Of a DNA stretch of 32,093 nucleotides, positions 8,170 to 16,808 are shown one piece after another. Each line of letters opens with the position of its first letter. The stretch's first letter is position 1. Source of the DNA: Desulfuromusa sp. Lineage in GTDB: Bacteria > Desulfobacterota > Desulfuromonadia > Desulfuromonadales > Geopsychrobacteraceae. The DNA lies in contig JAOZOH010000026.1 in assembly GCA_029933365.1 (NCBI GenBank), positions 1 through 32,093 on the forward strand. Direction: 5' to 3'. A program made the translations under genes and the position numbers. Under the pieces are notes generated by a model. That model made no database searches. It was not told the DNA's origin and saw nothing but the letters and a program-made list of their open reading frames with translations.

Positions 8170-8934
8170 ATGTTTTCTGTATTGAAACTTGTGACTATTG
8201 TGCTGCTGAGCTCTCTTTTTGCGTGTGTCCCGGTCAATCCTGAGGCGCAGCAAGAGCATCACCAGGCTGATGTCCACTACAAACTGGCACTGGCGCACCT
8301 GCAAGCTGACAATCCGACTGCGGCGTTGAAAGAACTTCTGGTTGCGGTAAAACAGGATCCGAAAAATAGTTCCATTCAGGTTGCTTTGGCACAGACCTAT
8401 CAGCGTAAAAAAGCTTATCCTCAGGCTGAAAAACATTATTTGCAGGCCTTGAAACTCTCCGACAACGATCCACGTTATCAAAATAATATTGCCTCTCTTT
8501 ATTTAGATATGGAAGAGTGGGACAAGGCGATTAATTATTTTGATCAGGCCGCAAAAAATCTTTTGTTTGTCAACGCTCATGTCGCGGTTGCGGGTAAGGG
8601 GTATGCCTATTTCAAGAAACTGGATTACCCGGCAGCGCTGAATTATCTAATCGAAGCAACACAGCTTGCTCCCCGCTATTCCTCCGCCTATTTCCTCAAA
8701 AGTGAAGTTTATCATGCTCAGGGCGATACCGATCAAGAAAAGGACGCGCTAGAACGTGCAATAGAAATTTCTCCGCAGTTCATGCAGGCACGTTATCAGC
8801 TAGCGGTTTTGCTTTTGCAGGAGAACTCTGTAGAGGATGCGACAGAACAACTCAAAGTCATTCTAGAATTTTCCCCCACTTCAGAATTGGGTCGCAAGGC
8901 ACGAAAACTGTTGCAATCACTTCCTGCTTCCTGA
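8170..8934 (+). CDS. TPR-repeat lipoprotein, PilF/Tgl-like
   Basis: A 254-residue protein with a lipoprotein signal peptide: hydrophobic segment, then lipobox LFAC with C19 as the predicted lipidated residue. The mature part consists of about six tetratricopeptide repeats, visible from spaced patterns such as ALAHLQADNPTAALKELL, ALAQTYQRKKAYPQAEKHYL and GYAYFKKLDYPAALNYL. Length, lipid anchor and repeat number match the PilF/PilW/Tgl pilotins that promote assembly of the type IV pilus secretin in the outer membrane; no pilus genes are nearby to confirm this. The ATG at 8170 has GGAGGA 4-5 nt upstream. An in-frame TTG at 8158 overlaps that site and is less likely. Confidence 0.8.
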   Translation: MFSVLKLVTIVLLSSLFACVPVNPEAQQEHHQADVHYKLALAHLQADNPTAALKELLVAVKQDPKNSSIQVALAQTYQRKKAYPQAEKHYLQALKLSDNDPRYQNNIASLYLDMEEWDKAINYFDQAAKNLLFVNAHVAVAGKGYAYFKKLDYPAALNYLIEATQLAPRYSSAYFLKSEVYHAQGDTDQEKDALERAIEISPQFMQARYQLAVLLLQENSVEDATEQLKVILEFSPTSELGRKARKLLQSLPAS

Positions 8935-9024
8935 TGTCGTTTCAAATAGGTTTGCTAATATAATCCAACCTTGAAAATAGTAATAACACTGCTATATCAG
9001 TATGTTAAGATTTATTAGAGGTGC

Positions 9025-9052
9025 TTGACAGATTGCTACCTGCTGTTACACT
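9025..9052 (+). promoter_or_regulatory. Extended -10 promoter for the receiver/USP pair
   Basis: A perfect TTGACA (9025-9030), a 16-bp spacer and TACACT (9047-9052), preceded by TGT giving an extended -10 (TGn). Predicted transcription start is near 9059, about 24 nt before the receiver-domain gene. It sits in the 148-bp gap after the TPR gene. Confidence 0.6.
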
Positions 9053-9082
9053 TGTTAAAACAACTTTGTTACAGAGGTGGTA

Positions 9083-9475
9083 ATGGCAAGAGTTTTAGTC
9101 GTGGATGATGAAGAAAATACCCGTATTGGCCTAGTTAAGTTACTTCGTCAGGAGGGTTATCACACTGAAGCGGTTGGTAATGGTTTTGAGGCACTGGAGT
9201 ACCTTAAAGAAATAATGGTTGATCTGGTTATTACTGACATCAATATGCCAGAAATGAATGGTTTAGTTTTTCTTGGGGAGCTAGACAGGATCTACCCTGA
9301 TGTTAAAGTTGTCATGATTACCGCTTATGGTGGGGTTGGATCTTATCTGGAGGCGATGAACCTGGGCGCGCTGGAATACTTACAGAAACCGGTTAAACTG
9401 AAAGATTTAAGGGCAATTATAGGCAAAACCTTTAATCGAACAAGTTCGTTGGGGAAATTTTCAGCTCTATCCTGA
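9083..9475 (+). CDS. Stand-alone response-regulator receiver (CheY-like)
   Basis: A 130-residue protein consisting of a single receiver domain with no output domain. The acidic pocket is VVDDEE (D8, D9), the phospho-acceptor is D52 (ITDINMPEMNG), the switch Thr is in MITAY (T80) and the conserved Lys is K102 (LQKPV). All residues needed for phosphorylation are present. Such proteins act by protein-protein contact or as phosphorelay intermediates. The ATG at 9083 is used; a GTG at 9077 would add two residues and overlaps the GAGGTGG ribosome-binding site. The universal stress protein gene starts 12 nt after the stop, and a receiver-kinase lies beyond the next terminator. Confidence 0.92.
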   Translation: MARVLVVDDEENTRIGLVKLLRQEGYHTEAVGNGFEALEYLKEIMVDLVITDINMPEMNGLVFLGELDRIYPDVKVVMITAYGGVGSYLEAMNLGALEYLQKPVKLKDLRAIIGKTFNRTSSLGKFSALS

Positions 9476-9487
9476 CAGGAGGTGACT

Positions 9488-9934
9488 ATGAATAAAATTT
9501 CGACCGTTTTAGCTGCTATTGATTTTTCCGATAGTTCGGATAATGCTTTTCAAATGGCTCTCTCAATGGCAAAAAGCTTCTCTGCGCAATTGGTGGTGTT
9601 GCACGTGATTAATGAACCTGTTGATTTGCGAGGTTTTTACGTTCCTCATATCTCCTTTGAAAAGCTGGAAGAAGAGATTGAAGAGGGAGCGCAGAAAATG
9701 ATGGAAAGTTTTTGTCGGCAGAATATTCATGATTTTGAGAATTTTGAATCATTGATTGTCGCAGGATTGCCATATGAACAAATTATTGCTCAGGCTGAAG
9801 AAAAATCTGCTGATTTAATTGTGATTGGGACTCATGGAAGGGCAGGTTTGGATCACGTTTTGTTTGGCAGTACTGCAGAAAAGGTGGTACGTAAATCAGA
9901 AATCCCCGTTTTGACTGTCCGACTTGAAGAATAG
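9488..9934 (+). CDS. Universal stress protein (UspA family)
   Basis: A 148-residue single-domain Usp protein. The N-terminal strand VLAAIDFSDSSDNA contains the conserved Asp that contacts the nucleotide. The C-terminal GTHGRAGLDHVLFGS fits the G-x2-G-x9-G-S/T ATP-binding motif exactly, so this is probably an ATP-binding Usp. The protein ends IPVLTVRLEE, as usual for the family. AGGAGGT lies about 4 nt before the ATG. It is the second and last gene of the transcript from the promoter at 9025; a strong terminator follows. The role in stress physiology is general to the family and no specific stimulus can be read from sequence. Confidence 0.92.
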   Translation: MNKISTVLAAIDFSDSSDNAFQMALSMAKSFSAQLVVLHVINEPVDLRGFYVPHISFEKLEEEIEEGAQKMMESFCRQNIHDFENFESLIVAGLPYEQIIAQAEEKSADLIVIGTHGRAGLDHVLFGSTAEKVVRKSEIPVLTVRLEE

Positions 9935-9962
9935 ATAGAATGGAATTACTATAAAATTTGCT

Positions 9963-9989
9963 AAAAAGCAGCCGTATGGCTGCTTTTTT
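9963..9989 (+). terminator. Rho-independent terminator after the universal stress protein gene
   Basis: An 11-bp perfect stem AAAAAGCAGCC (9963-9973) with GGCTGCTTTTT (9978-9988), tetraloop GTAT and a run of six T residues. The A-run on the left arm would also make it usable in the other direction. Confidence 0.9.
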
Positions 9990-10006
9990 AGTGTGATTAC
10001 TTTGCT

Positions 10007-10012
10007 TATAAT
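10007..10012 (+). promoter_or_regulatory. Candidate -10 box for the receiver-histidine kinase gene
   Basis: A perfect TATAAT immediately downstream of the terminator. The -35 region overlaps the terminator T-run and does not match consensus, so an activator or alternative recognition would be needed. Expected start near 10019 gives a leader of about 68 nt. Confidence 0.35.
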
Positions 10013-10086
10013 GGTGGATGATTGATATAGTTCCAAGTTAGTGATTATTTTGCTGTGGATTCAATAGTCAGTGAGGGTTTTTCTAA

Positions 10087-11289
10087 ATGACTGGCCACCA
10101 AAGCCGCTTTGCCGGCGAAAAAATTCTTATAGTTGATGATGAAGAAGTCATTGTCGAATTGGCGGGACTGTTGTTAAAAAAACGTGGTTTTAACGTTTTA
10201 TCCGCAAACAATGGTGAGCAGTGTTTGAAAATGGTTGCAGAACATCAGCCTGCGCTTGTACTCCTTGATTACATGATGCCAGTGATGAACGGTCTTGATG
10301 CACTGAAACAAATTCGTAGCGACTATCCAGATACCTATGTTGTGATGTTCACCGGTAAAGGCAATGAAGAGGTTGCGGTTGAGCTGATGCGGGCTGGTGC
10401 TGCAGATTACCTGCGTAAGCCCTTTGCTAATGGCAGTTTGCACAAACGGATTGACGCTGTTTTATCGGTTCGACAAGTTGAGATTGAAAATCGTGAACTG
10501 CTCAAAGAACGTGACTTTTTGCAGCGTGAGATTAAGCAGTGGAACTCTCAGCTGGAGCTGAGAGTGCGCGAAAAAAGCTTTGCACTGGAGCGGGCACACA
10601 AAGAAATAATCCAGTCTGAAAAACTGGCTGCTCTCGGCCATATGTCAGCGGGTATGGCGCATGAAATACGCAATCTATTGAATTCAATAAACTTGTTTGC
10701 GCAGATTCTTCAGTCTGCCAAGGGGCTGGATGAAGAAAATCAAGGTTATGTTGTCAAGATTACTCAGGAGGTTGAACGGATCGATAAGATTCTGGTACAG
10801 ATGTTGGCGGCGGGTTCCAGTGATGATAATAAGCTGAAGCAGGTCGATTTTGAGAAAATTATTGAGAAAGTTCTCAGTGATTATCAAACCCAAATAAGTC
10901 AGCAAAAGGTAAAATTGGAACTGGACGTAGCGGGTCAGTTACCATCAATTCGTTTTGCTTCTCAAGAGGTCGAGCAAATATTTACTAACCTGATTGGTAA
11001 TGCTCTCTATGAAATGCCACATGGTGGAACCCTGTTTATTTCTTTGCAAGCCGACATGGAACATTATTTAATCAAAATTTCTGATACTGGCTCCGGTATT
11101 CCGAGCGCTAATATTTCACGGATTTTCGATCCTTTTTTCACCACGAAAGAAAAGGGAACCGGTTTCGGATTGTCTGTTGTTCTGCGGGTTGTCAATAGTT
11201 TGGGAGGCAGAATAAGTGTTGATAGCCCGCCCGGATCAGGGGCTAGTTTTCTGCTTGAATTGCCGCTGTTTCCAAATTTGGTTCATTAA
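10087..11289 (+). CDS. Receiver-histidine kinase hybrid (REC-HisKA-HATPase)
   Basis: A 400-residue soluble kinase. The N-terminal receiver domain (about residues 10-125) has D17/D18, phospho-acceptor D61 (LLDYMMP), T89 and K111. A helical, probably coiled-coil linker (about 125-175) leads to the dimerisation/phospho-acceptor helix with H192 in GMAHEIRN. The ATPase domain has an N box (NLIGNALYEMPHGG), G1 (DTGSGIP), F box (FDPFFTTKEKGTGFG) and G2 (FGLSVV). There is no transmembrane segment, so the input is the receiver's phosphorylation state rather than an external ligand. The stand-alone receiver 600 bp upstream is a plausible partner, but the two are separated by a terminator. Confidence 0.92.
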   Translation: MTGHQSRFAGEKILIVDDEEVIVELAGLLLKKRGFNVLSANNGEQCLKMVAEHQPALVLLDYMMPVMNGLDALKQIRSDYPDTYVVMFTGKGNEEVAVELMRAGAADYLRKPFANGSLHKRIDAVLSVRQVEIENRELLKERDFLQREIKQWNSQLELRVREKSFALERAHKEIIQSEKLAALGHMSAGMAHEIRNLLNSINLFAQILQSAKGLDEENQGYVVKITQEVERIDKILVQMLAAGSSDDNKLKQVDFEKIIEKVLSDYQTQISQQKVKLELDVAGQLPSIRFASQEVEQIFTNLIGNALYEMPHGGTLFISLQADMEHYLIKISDTGSGIPSANISRIFDPFFTTKEKGTGFGLSVVLRVVNSLGGRISVDSPPGSGASFLLELPLFPNLVH

Positions 11290-11294
11290 CGATT

Positions 11295-12884
11295 ATGGCA
11301 CTTAGACTGCGTGAAATCGCTCTCCATCTGGACGAACCTGAGGATTTGATTCCAGGTAAAATTGCCACGTTTCTCGGTTTTGACGTGCAAAATATTAATT
11401 CCTGGAAAATTGTGCGCATGGGGATTGATGCGCGGCGCAAGCCCGATGTCTTGCGTGTTTACACTGTTGAGTTCAGTTGTGCAGACGAACTTGAACTGTT
11501 CCACAGGAATAGCCATGTCGCCGTTCTGACGGAGGTAAAACATAAGCCATCCCTGGAACTTTGTTCATTTAAGTTTCAACCGAAAATTATAGTTGTTGGG
11601 ATGGGGCCAGCGGGACTTTTTAGTGCGTTGTCCCTGGCTGAAGCTGGTGCGCAAGTTTGTTTGATCGAACGGGGACGCCCGGTTGCTGAGCGCTTACAGG
11701 ATGTTAATGGTTTCTGGGCTGGCGGTGAATTGAAAAGCGAAAGCAATATTCAGTTTGGAGAAGGGGGGGCTGGTACTTTTTCTGATGGTAAACTGACCAG
11801 CCGTTCAAACCATCCGTCAATAGATTATATTATGGAACGGTTGGTTGGATTTGGTGCCCCCGAAGAAATTCTCTGGCAGGCAAAACCGCACATTGGCTCT
11901 GATCGTTTACGGCGAGTGTTGGTTAATTTCCGGCAGCATCTCCTTGCCCTGGGTGTCGAAATCCATTTTTCCAGCCGGCTGACTGGTTTCGAATTGTCTG
12001 ATCAGCGGATCAGCGCAGGACTGATAAATAATTCTACCCAGGTAGAATGTGATCAATTGATTCTTGCTATTGGTCATAGTGCCCGCGATACTTACCAACT
12101 ACTGGCTGATAAGAACGTCAAACTTGAGCAAAAATCCTTTGCCATGGGGTTGCGGGTTGAACATCCCCTTGAATTGATCAATCAGATTCAGTACGGTATG
12201 CAGAGTCACCCAAAACTGCCGAGCGCAGATTACCGCTTGGCCTGGAATAATCCTGAGACCGGGCGGGGTGTTTATTCTTTCTGCATGTGTCCCGGTGGGA
12301 TGGTGGTTAATGCTTCGTCTGAGCCAGATGGGGTTGTGGTCAATGGGATGAGTGATTTTTCTCGCAAGGCGGCAAGATCCAACAGTGCTCTGGTGGTTTC
12401 TGTAACCCCAGATGATTTTCCTACAACTGATGTGCTGGCTGGCATCCGTTTTCAGCGCAAGTGGGAGCATGCCGCTTATCTGGCTGGCGGCTCAGATTGG
12501 CATGCCCCGGCGCAACCGCTCTTGGAATTTCTTCAAGGGGGTGGTGGGCGCCTGGACTCATCGTGTCAGCCACAGGTTGTTCATGCTGATTTGAGTACCT
12601 GTCTGCCCGATTTTGTTACCCAGAACCTGCGCCAGGCTTTGCCTGTTTTTAATCAGCGAATGCGCGGGTTTGTCGGATCGGAGGCAACTCTTATCGGGGT
12701 GGAAACAAGGACCTCTGCACCCATAAGAATAGTCCGTAACCAGTTCGGTGAGTCGGTCAGTCACAAAGGTCTGTTTCCAGTGGGAGAGGGAGCAGGTTAT
12801 GCGGGGGGAATTATGAGTGCCGCAATTGATGGTCTAAAAGCAGCAACAACAATTATCAACGCTAACAATAGCAATAGTTTCTGA
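11295..12884 (+). CDS. NAD(P)/FAD-dependent oxidoreductase (COG2509-like)
   Basis: A 529-residue flavoprotein. A basic N-terminal region of about 90 residues precedes a Rossmann dinucleotide-binding motif (VVGMGPAGLFSALSLAEAG, glycines at 102, 104 and 107) and the LIERG acidic ribose-binding end. A second flavin contact region, FGEGGAGTFSDGKL, and the C-terminal GEGAGYAGGIMSAAIDG close the FAD site. The arrangement matches the uncharacterised FAD-dependent dehydrogenases of COG2509. The physiological substrate is unknown. It starts 6 nt after the kinase stop with no clear Shine-Dalgarno, so it may depend on upstream translation. The YhaM-like gene follows by 12 nt. Confidence 0.88.
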   Translation: MALRLREIALHLDEPEDLIPGKIATFLGFDVQNINSWKIVRMGIDARRKPDVLRVYTVEFSCADELELFHRNSHVAVLTEVKHKPSLELCSFKFQPKIIVVGMGPAGLFSALSLAEAGAQVCLIERGRPVAERLQDVNGFWAGGELKSESNIQFGEGGAGTFSDGKLTSRSNHPSIDYIMERLVGFGAPEEILWQAKPHIGSDRLRRVLVNFRQHLLALGVEIHFSSRLTGFELSDQRISAGLINNSTQVECDQLILAIGHSARDTYQLLADKNVKLEQKSFAMGLRVEHPLELINQIQYGMQSHPKLPSADYRLAWNNPETGRGVYSFCMCPGGMVVNASSEPDGVVVNGMSDFSRKAARSNSALVVSVTPDDFPTTDVLAGIRFQRKWEHAAYLAGGSDWHAPAQPLLEFLQGGGGRLDSSCQPQVVHADLSTCLPDFVTQNLRQALPVFNQRMRGFVGSEATLIGVETRTSAPIRIVRNQFGESVSHKGLFPVGEGAGYAGGIMSAAIDGLKAATTIINANNSNSF

Positions 12885-12896
12885 AAAGGGGATCCT

Positions 12897-14057
12897 TTGA
12901 ACGAAAATAGAATTAAAACCACTTATGTTGATCAGATTAAAGAGCGTGAACGGGTTGAATCTACCTTTCTTGTGCGGGATAAAATTACCGCAATGGCGAA
13001 GAATGGTAAGCCCTACATGACTTTGAAAATGATGGATAGAACCGGCGAGGTTGAAGGGCGGATCTGGGATCAGGTTGACTATTTTTCCAGTCTGTTCGAG
13101 AAAAATGATTTTATTCAGGTCAGTGCCAAAGCCAGTGTCTATATGGGGAAAATGCAGTTAGTTGTTCAGGATCTAAGGAAAATTGAAGAAACCCTGGTTG
13201 ATCTTGGCGATTTTCTGCCGATTTCGCAGCGCTCAATCGAAGAGATGCGCAAGGAGCTTGACAATATCCTGACATCCTTAACCAATCCACATATTGAGAC
13301 TTTGTTACGGGCTTTTTTTGATGATCCAGAATTCTTTGCTCTTTACAGTAAAGCGCCTGCTGCTAAAGCGATGCACCATGTTTTCCTCGGTGGTTTGCTG
13401 GAGCACTCACTTGCCGTAGTTGGACTGGCTGTTGATGTCGCAGGGCGGTACCCGCAGGTCAATCGAGATCTCTTAATCTGCGGGGCATTGCTACATGATG
13501 TTGGTAAGGTGAGAGAACTGGCATATCAGCGTTCATTTGATTATACCGATGAAGGAAAACTTCTGGGTCATATTGTGATCGGGGTGCAGATGATTGATGA
13601 TCGGATTCGGCAAATCCCTGATTTTCCCGATGAGTTGTCGATGTTGATCAAGCATCTGCTCCTTTCTCACCACGGACAATACGATTTTGGTTCTCCGAAA
13701 AGACCAAAATTTCTTGAGGCAGTGATCCTGAACTTTATTGACGATCTGGATTCAAAAATCAATGGTGTACAGACCCACATCGATAAAGAACCGGACAAAG
13801 AAGGCCATTGGACCAATTATCATCGCCTTTATGATCGCTATTTCTACAAAGGAAGCACTTCACAACCAGTGCAGGAGACGGTTTCTGCAGATTCTCCGCC
13901 GCTACCTACCCCCACGCAGCCACCGGTGGGGAAAAAACCGCTCAGCGGGGAACGTAAACAATATAATAAACCTCTCGGCGCAACCCTTGGAGATCAACTG
14001 AAGGAAAAAAATCTGGACCTGTTTTCTGCAATAACTGAAAAAGGGGAAAAGTCTTGA
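12897..14057 (+). CDS. 3'-5' exoribonuclease, YhaM-like (OB-fold plus HD domain)
   Basis: A 386-residue protein. An OB-fold nucleic-acid-binding domain occupies about residues 18-95 (FLVRDKITAMAKNGKPYMTLKM begins it). An HD phosphohydrolase domain follows with H170 (LEHSLAV), H200-D201 (LLHDVGK), H258/H259 (SHHGQYDFG) and D282/D283 (FIDDLDSK). This order is that of YhaM-type exoribonucleases. A proline-rich tail (PPLPTPTQPPVGKKP) is probably disordered. The start is TTG at 12897 with AAGGGG 5-8 nt upstream; no ATG is available nearby. The stop overlaps the next start (TTGA), so translation is coupled to the MBL-fold gene. Confidence 0.88.
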   Translation: MNENRIKTTYVDQIKERERVESTFLVRDKITAMAKNGKPYMTLKMMDRTGEVEGRIWDQVDYFSSLFEKNDFIQVSAKASVYMGKMQLVVQDLRKIEETLVDLGDFLPISQRSIEEMRKELDNILTSLTNPHIETLLRAFFDDPEFFALYSKAPAAKAMHHVFLGGLLEHSLAVVGLAVDVAGRYPQVNRDLLICGALLHDVGKVRELAYQRSFDYTDEGKLLGHIVIGVQMIDDRIRQIPDFPDELSMLIKHLLLSHHGQYDFGSPKRPKFLEAVILNFIDDLDSKINGVQTHIDKEPDKEGHWTNYHRLYDRYFYKGSTSQPVQETVSADSPPLPTPTQPPVGKKPLSGERKQYNKPLGATLGDQLKEKNLDLFSAITEKGEKS

Positions 14058-14674
14058 TACTTGATACTTTGCCCACCGGGCCACTTGAGGTCAATTGTTA
14101 CATCATTGGCTGTGAGGCGACCGGGCGTGCCGCTGTCATTGATCCAGGTGGTCATGTTGACCAGATTCTCCAATTACTGGACAAACACAAACTGAAAGCT
14201 GTCATGATCATCAATACCCATGGTCATTTTGATCATATTGGTGGGAATCGTGAATTACAGGAAGCAACCGGTGCGGAGTTGCTGATTCACCAAGATGACC
14301 GTCTTTTACTGGAGCATGCTGGAGAGGATGCCGCCGCTTTTGGCCTGCGGGCGGATTCGTCACCTGCGCCCACGCGTGAACTCTGTGGAGGTGAAACGCT
14401 GCAGCTGGGAGAACTTTCACTGCAGGTTATCCATACTCCAGGCCATTCACCTGGTGGAATCTGTCTCTACGTTGAAGATCATTTGATTGTCGGGGATACG
14501 CTGTTTGCCGGATCTATTGGACGGACTGATCTGCAGGGTGGCGATCATCAATTGTTAATCAAAAATATTGTGGAAAAACTATTAGTGTTGCCTGGAACAA
14601 CCAGGGTTTACCCCGGTCACGGTCCGACAACCACCATTGCTCAGGAAAAGTTGTATAATCCATTTTTGAGCTGA
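14054..14674 (+). CDS. MBL-fold metallo-hydrolase (glyoxalase II-like)
   Basis: A 206-residue metallo-beta-lactamase-fold hydrolase with HxHxDH at H56-G-H58-F-D60-H61, a downstream HTPGHSPGG, the VGDTLFAGSIGRTD metal-bridging Asp region and YPGHGP near the C-terminus. Two metals are therefore expected. The short form without the glyoxalase II C-terminal domain fits small thioester-hydrolase-like members; the substrate is not known. It starts at TTG 14054 overlapping the stop of the YhaM-like gene by 4 nt, with AAGGGG about 8 nt upstream. The coaBC gene begins 10 nt after its stop. Confidence 0.88.
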   Translation: MILDTLPTGPLEVNCYIIGCEATGRAAVIDPGGHVDQILQLLDKHKLKAVMIINTHGHFDHIGGNRELQEATGAELLIHQDDRLLLEHAGEDAAAFGLRADSSPAPTRELCGGETLQLGELSLQVIHTPGHSPGGICLYVEDHLIVGDTLFAGSIGRTDLQGGDHQLLIKNIVEKLLVLPGTTRVYPGHGPTTTIAQEKLYNPFLS

Positions 14675-14684
14675 GGAGCAAAAT

Positions 14685-15887
14685 ATGTTGCAGGGTAAAT
14701 GTATTGTACTTGGAATTAGTGGTGGAATTGCCGTTTATAAGTCGGTTGAACTGCTGCGGTTGTTAACCAAGGCGGGCGCTGATGTCCATGTCATCATGAC
14801 GAAAAATGCCCAGGAATTTGTTACCCCGCTGACTTTCCAAGCGTTGTCAGGTCATCCGGTTCATACGGATTTGTTCAGTCTTTCTCAGGAGCAGGAGATC
14901 GACCATATCTCTCTTGCTGATCGTGCTGACCTGTTTATTCTGGCACCAGCCACCGCTAATCTTGTTGGTAAAATTGCTCAGGGACTTGCCGATGATCTGT
15001 TGACTACAAGTGTTATGGCGACTAAAGCCCCGGTTCTGATTGTTCCGGCAATGAACAGCAATATGTATGAAAATCCGATCTATCAGCAGAACCAAAAAAG
15101 TTTGTCTGATTTCGGTTATTTTATTCTGGAGCCCATTAAGGGAGCATTGGCTTGTGGCTGGGAAGGACAGGGTAAGTTGCCTGATCCCACAGTTATCTTT
15201 GATGCTGCAGAATCAATGTTAACTCCCAAAGATCTGCTCGGTTGTCGCATTATGGTCACTGCTGGTCCAACTCAGGAAGAGATTGATCCAGTGCGCTATA
15301 TCTCCAATTATTCTTCCGGCAAGATGGGTTTTGCGGTCGCTGCTGCAGCGCAACAACGTGGGGCGCAGGTTGTTCTGATTGCCGGGCCAACCAATCTGAC
15401 AGTACCGGTTGGGGTACGCTGTGTTCCCATCTTTTCTGCTGAGGAAATGCGGTCTGAAGTTTTCAACAATTTGGAAAGCATAGATGTAGTGATTAAGGCG
15501 GCTGCCGTTGCCGATTACCGCCCGGTTGATCGGTCGGTACAGAAAATGAAGAAAACAGCGGAGAAACTAACTCTAAAGCTGGAAAAAAATCCCGATATTC
15601 TCGCCGAAATTGGCCAACAGAAAGACGGGCGAATCCTCGTCGGGTTTGCTGCTGAAACCGAGAGACTACTGGCGCACGCTGCAGAAAAGCTGAAAAAGAA
15701 AAATCTTGATCTGATTGTTGCTAACGATATTACCCGAGAAGGTGCGGGGTTTAATGTTGACACCAACGTTGTCCGGTTGTTGTATGCCGATGGTCGGGTT
15801 GAAGAGCTTGACTTGATGAGTAAGGTGCAGGTGGCGCAACAGTTGTTGGATCGGGTTGCGGTGTTGTGGAAGGTTAAACAACGGTAA
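14685..15887 (+). CDS. coaBC: Bifunctional phosphopantothenoylcysteine decarboxylase / phosphopantothenate-cysteine ligase
   Basis: Catalyses two successive steps of coenzyme A synthesis. The N-terminal CoaC flavoprotein (about residues 1-185) shows [42 protein letters not shown] and the catalytic Cys C157 in [10 protein letters not shown]. The C-terminal CoaB ligase has [42 protein letters not shown] and GFAAET. The 400-residue length is normal. It is the last gene of a same-strand run from 10087. Its 3' end overlaps the convergent phospholipase gene by 14 bp, with no obvious terminator between them. Confidence 0.97.
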   Translation: MLQGKCIVLGISGGIAVYKSVELLRLLTKAGADVHVIMTKNAQEFVTPLTFQALSGHPVHTDLFSLSQEQEIDHISLADRADLFILAPATANLVGKIAQGLADDLLTTSVMATKAPVLIVPAMNSNMYENPIYQQNQKSLSDFGYFILEPIKGALACGWEGQGKLPDPTVIFDAAESMLTPKDLLGCRIMVTAGPTQEEIDPVRYISNYSSGKMGFAVAAAAQQRGAQVVLIAGPTNLTVPVGVRCVPIFSAEEMRSEVFNNLESIDVVIKAAAVADYRPVDRSVQKMKKTAEKLTLKLEKNPDILAEIGQQKDGRILVGFAAETERLLAHAAEKLKKKNLDLIVANDITREGAGFNVDTNVVRLLYADGRVEELDLMSKVQVAQQLLDRVAVLWKVKQR

Positions 15888-16785
15888 ACAATGGCAAGAT
15901 TTCATCGGGATCAGTGATTCCCAGTTTGAATCGATTACGCAGCTCCTTGAGAATTAAATCTGAATCTTCTTGGAGAAGTTTTCCATCGAGCCAAAGATTG
16001 TTCATGTTTTTTCTGATCAGACCTGCTGCAGTCAGAGCACGATCTCCAGTAGGATCTGCATTCCAGTAGGGGCTGTTTTCGTCGCCCAGAATACCGTTTA
16101 TGGCTGCGAGCCCCATGAGCATGTATTCGCTATGTTCCTCCTCATCAAATTTCCATTTTGAGCGTTTTGTAATGGCATTAATCAGCCTATGCCAATTGTT
16201 TAGCCGGGTGATTAACATCATTGAATTGAAAATCTTTTTATTGGTGCGGAACGAAAAGATTGTTGGTGCCAGAATTTTGTTTAACATCCGATCAAGCTGG
16301 CTATTATCCCGTTTGGCCAGTTGCTGTGCGGTTGCCCAGGTTTCGTCTCGAACTCCGATGTCAGCGCGAATTTCCCAATAGGCATGATTTAACAGTGCCG
16401 TGTTGTAAGTCATTGCCAATTTATAGGGAACAAAATAGTTATGCGCGATGGTATCTGCTGCCAGGTGTGCCAGATATCCATAAGCGCAGGCCTCTGCCGC
16501 AGGACTTTGTTTCTTGCCCTGCTCGAGAAGCTTGCGACCGATACTCCAGTTGTGGCAGTGTCTCAGATGGTGGGTGTGTTTTTTCCCCAGAGTGATATCA
16601 GCGGCAATACAGCCATAGAGGAAATCCATAGGATGGGTTGCCAGGAGTGCCTGTAAGGCTGCAGGTAAGGCCTCAGGCGCTGCCAGCAGCCGCAGTCCAA
16701 GTCCTAAATGAACCCCCGCACCCCAGGCGAACGCATCGGCGGGTATTAACAGTAATAATATGATAAATATAAAAAGGCGGAACAT
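15874..16785 (-). CDS. Secreted zinc-dependent phospholipase C-like protein
   Basis: Belongs to the Zn_dep_PLPC family (pfam00882), which includes clostridial alpha-toxin. The start at 16785 is chosen because GGAGG lies 5 nt before it and a signal peptide follows at once; an upstream start at 16896 would bury the signal peptide 37 residues in. Cleavage after A20 (ADAFA) leaves W21 as the mature N-terminus, matching Trp1 of alpha-toxin, a zinc ligand. Other candidate ligands are H26, D63, H76 or H78, H107 and D111 (HLAAD), H115, and H134 with E138 (HAYWE). The C-terminal half lacks a recognisable C2-like domain. Activity on phospholipids is a family-level inference. The gene is divergent from the glycosylase gene with only 23 bp between start codons. 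Confidence 0.82.
   Translation of the reverse strand: MFRLFIFIILLLLIPADAFAWGAGVHLGLGLRLLAAPEALPAALQALLATHPMDFLYGCIAADITLGKKHTHHLRHCHNWSIGRKLLEQGKKQSPAAEACAYGYLAHLAADTIAHNYFVPYKLAMTYNTALLNHAYWEIRADIGVRDETWATAQQLAKRDNSQLDRMLNKILAPTIFSFRTNKKIFNSMMLITRLNNWHRLINAITKRSKWKFDEEEHSEYMLMGLAAINGILGDENSPYWNADPTGDRALTAAGLIRKNMNNLWLDGKLLQEDSDLILKELRNRFKLGITDPDEILPLFTVV
16746..16773 (+). promoter_or_regulatory. Sigma70-type promoter of the uracil-DNA glycosylase gene
   Basis: TTAACA (16746-16751, 5 of 6), a 16-bp spacer, and TATAAA (16768-16773, 5 of 6). The expected start is near 16780. Both boxes lie inside the signal-peptide coding region of the opposite-strand phospholipase-like gene. Confidence 0.5.
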
Positions 16786-16808
16786 ATCGCCTCCAAGGGT
16801 GAATATTG

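Noticed and set aside
8071..8481. 136-codon minus-strand ORF across the TPR lipoprotein start
   Set aside because: It covers a well-supported signal peptide and TPR region in antisense and its product shows no family features.
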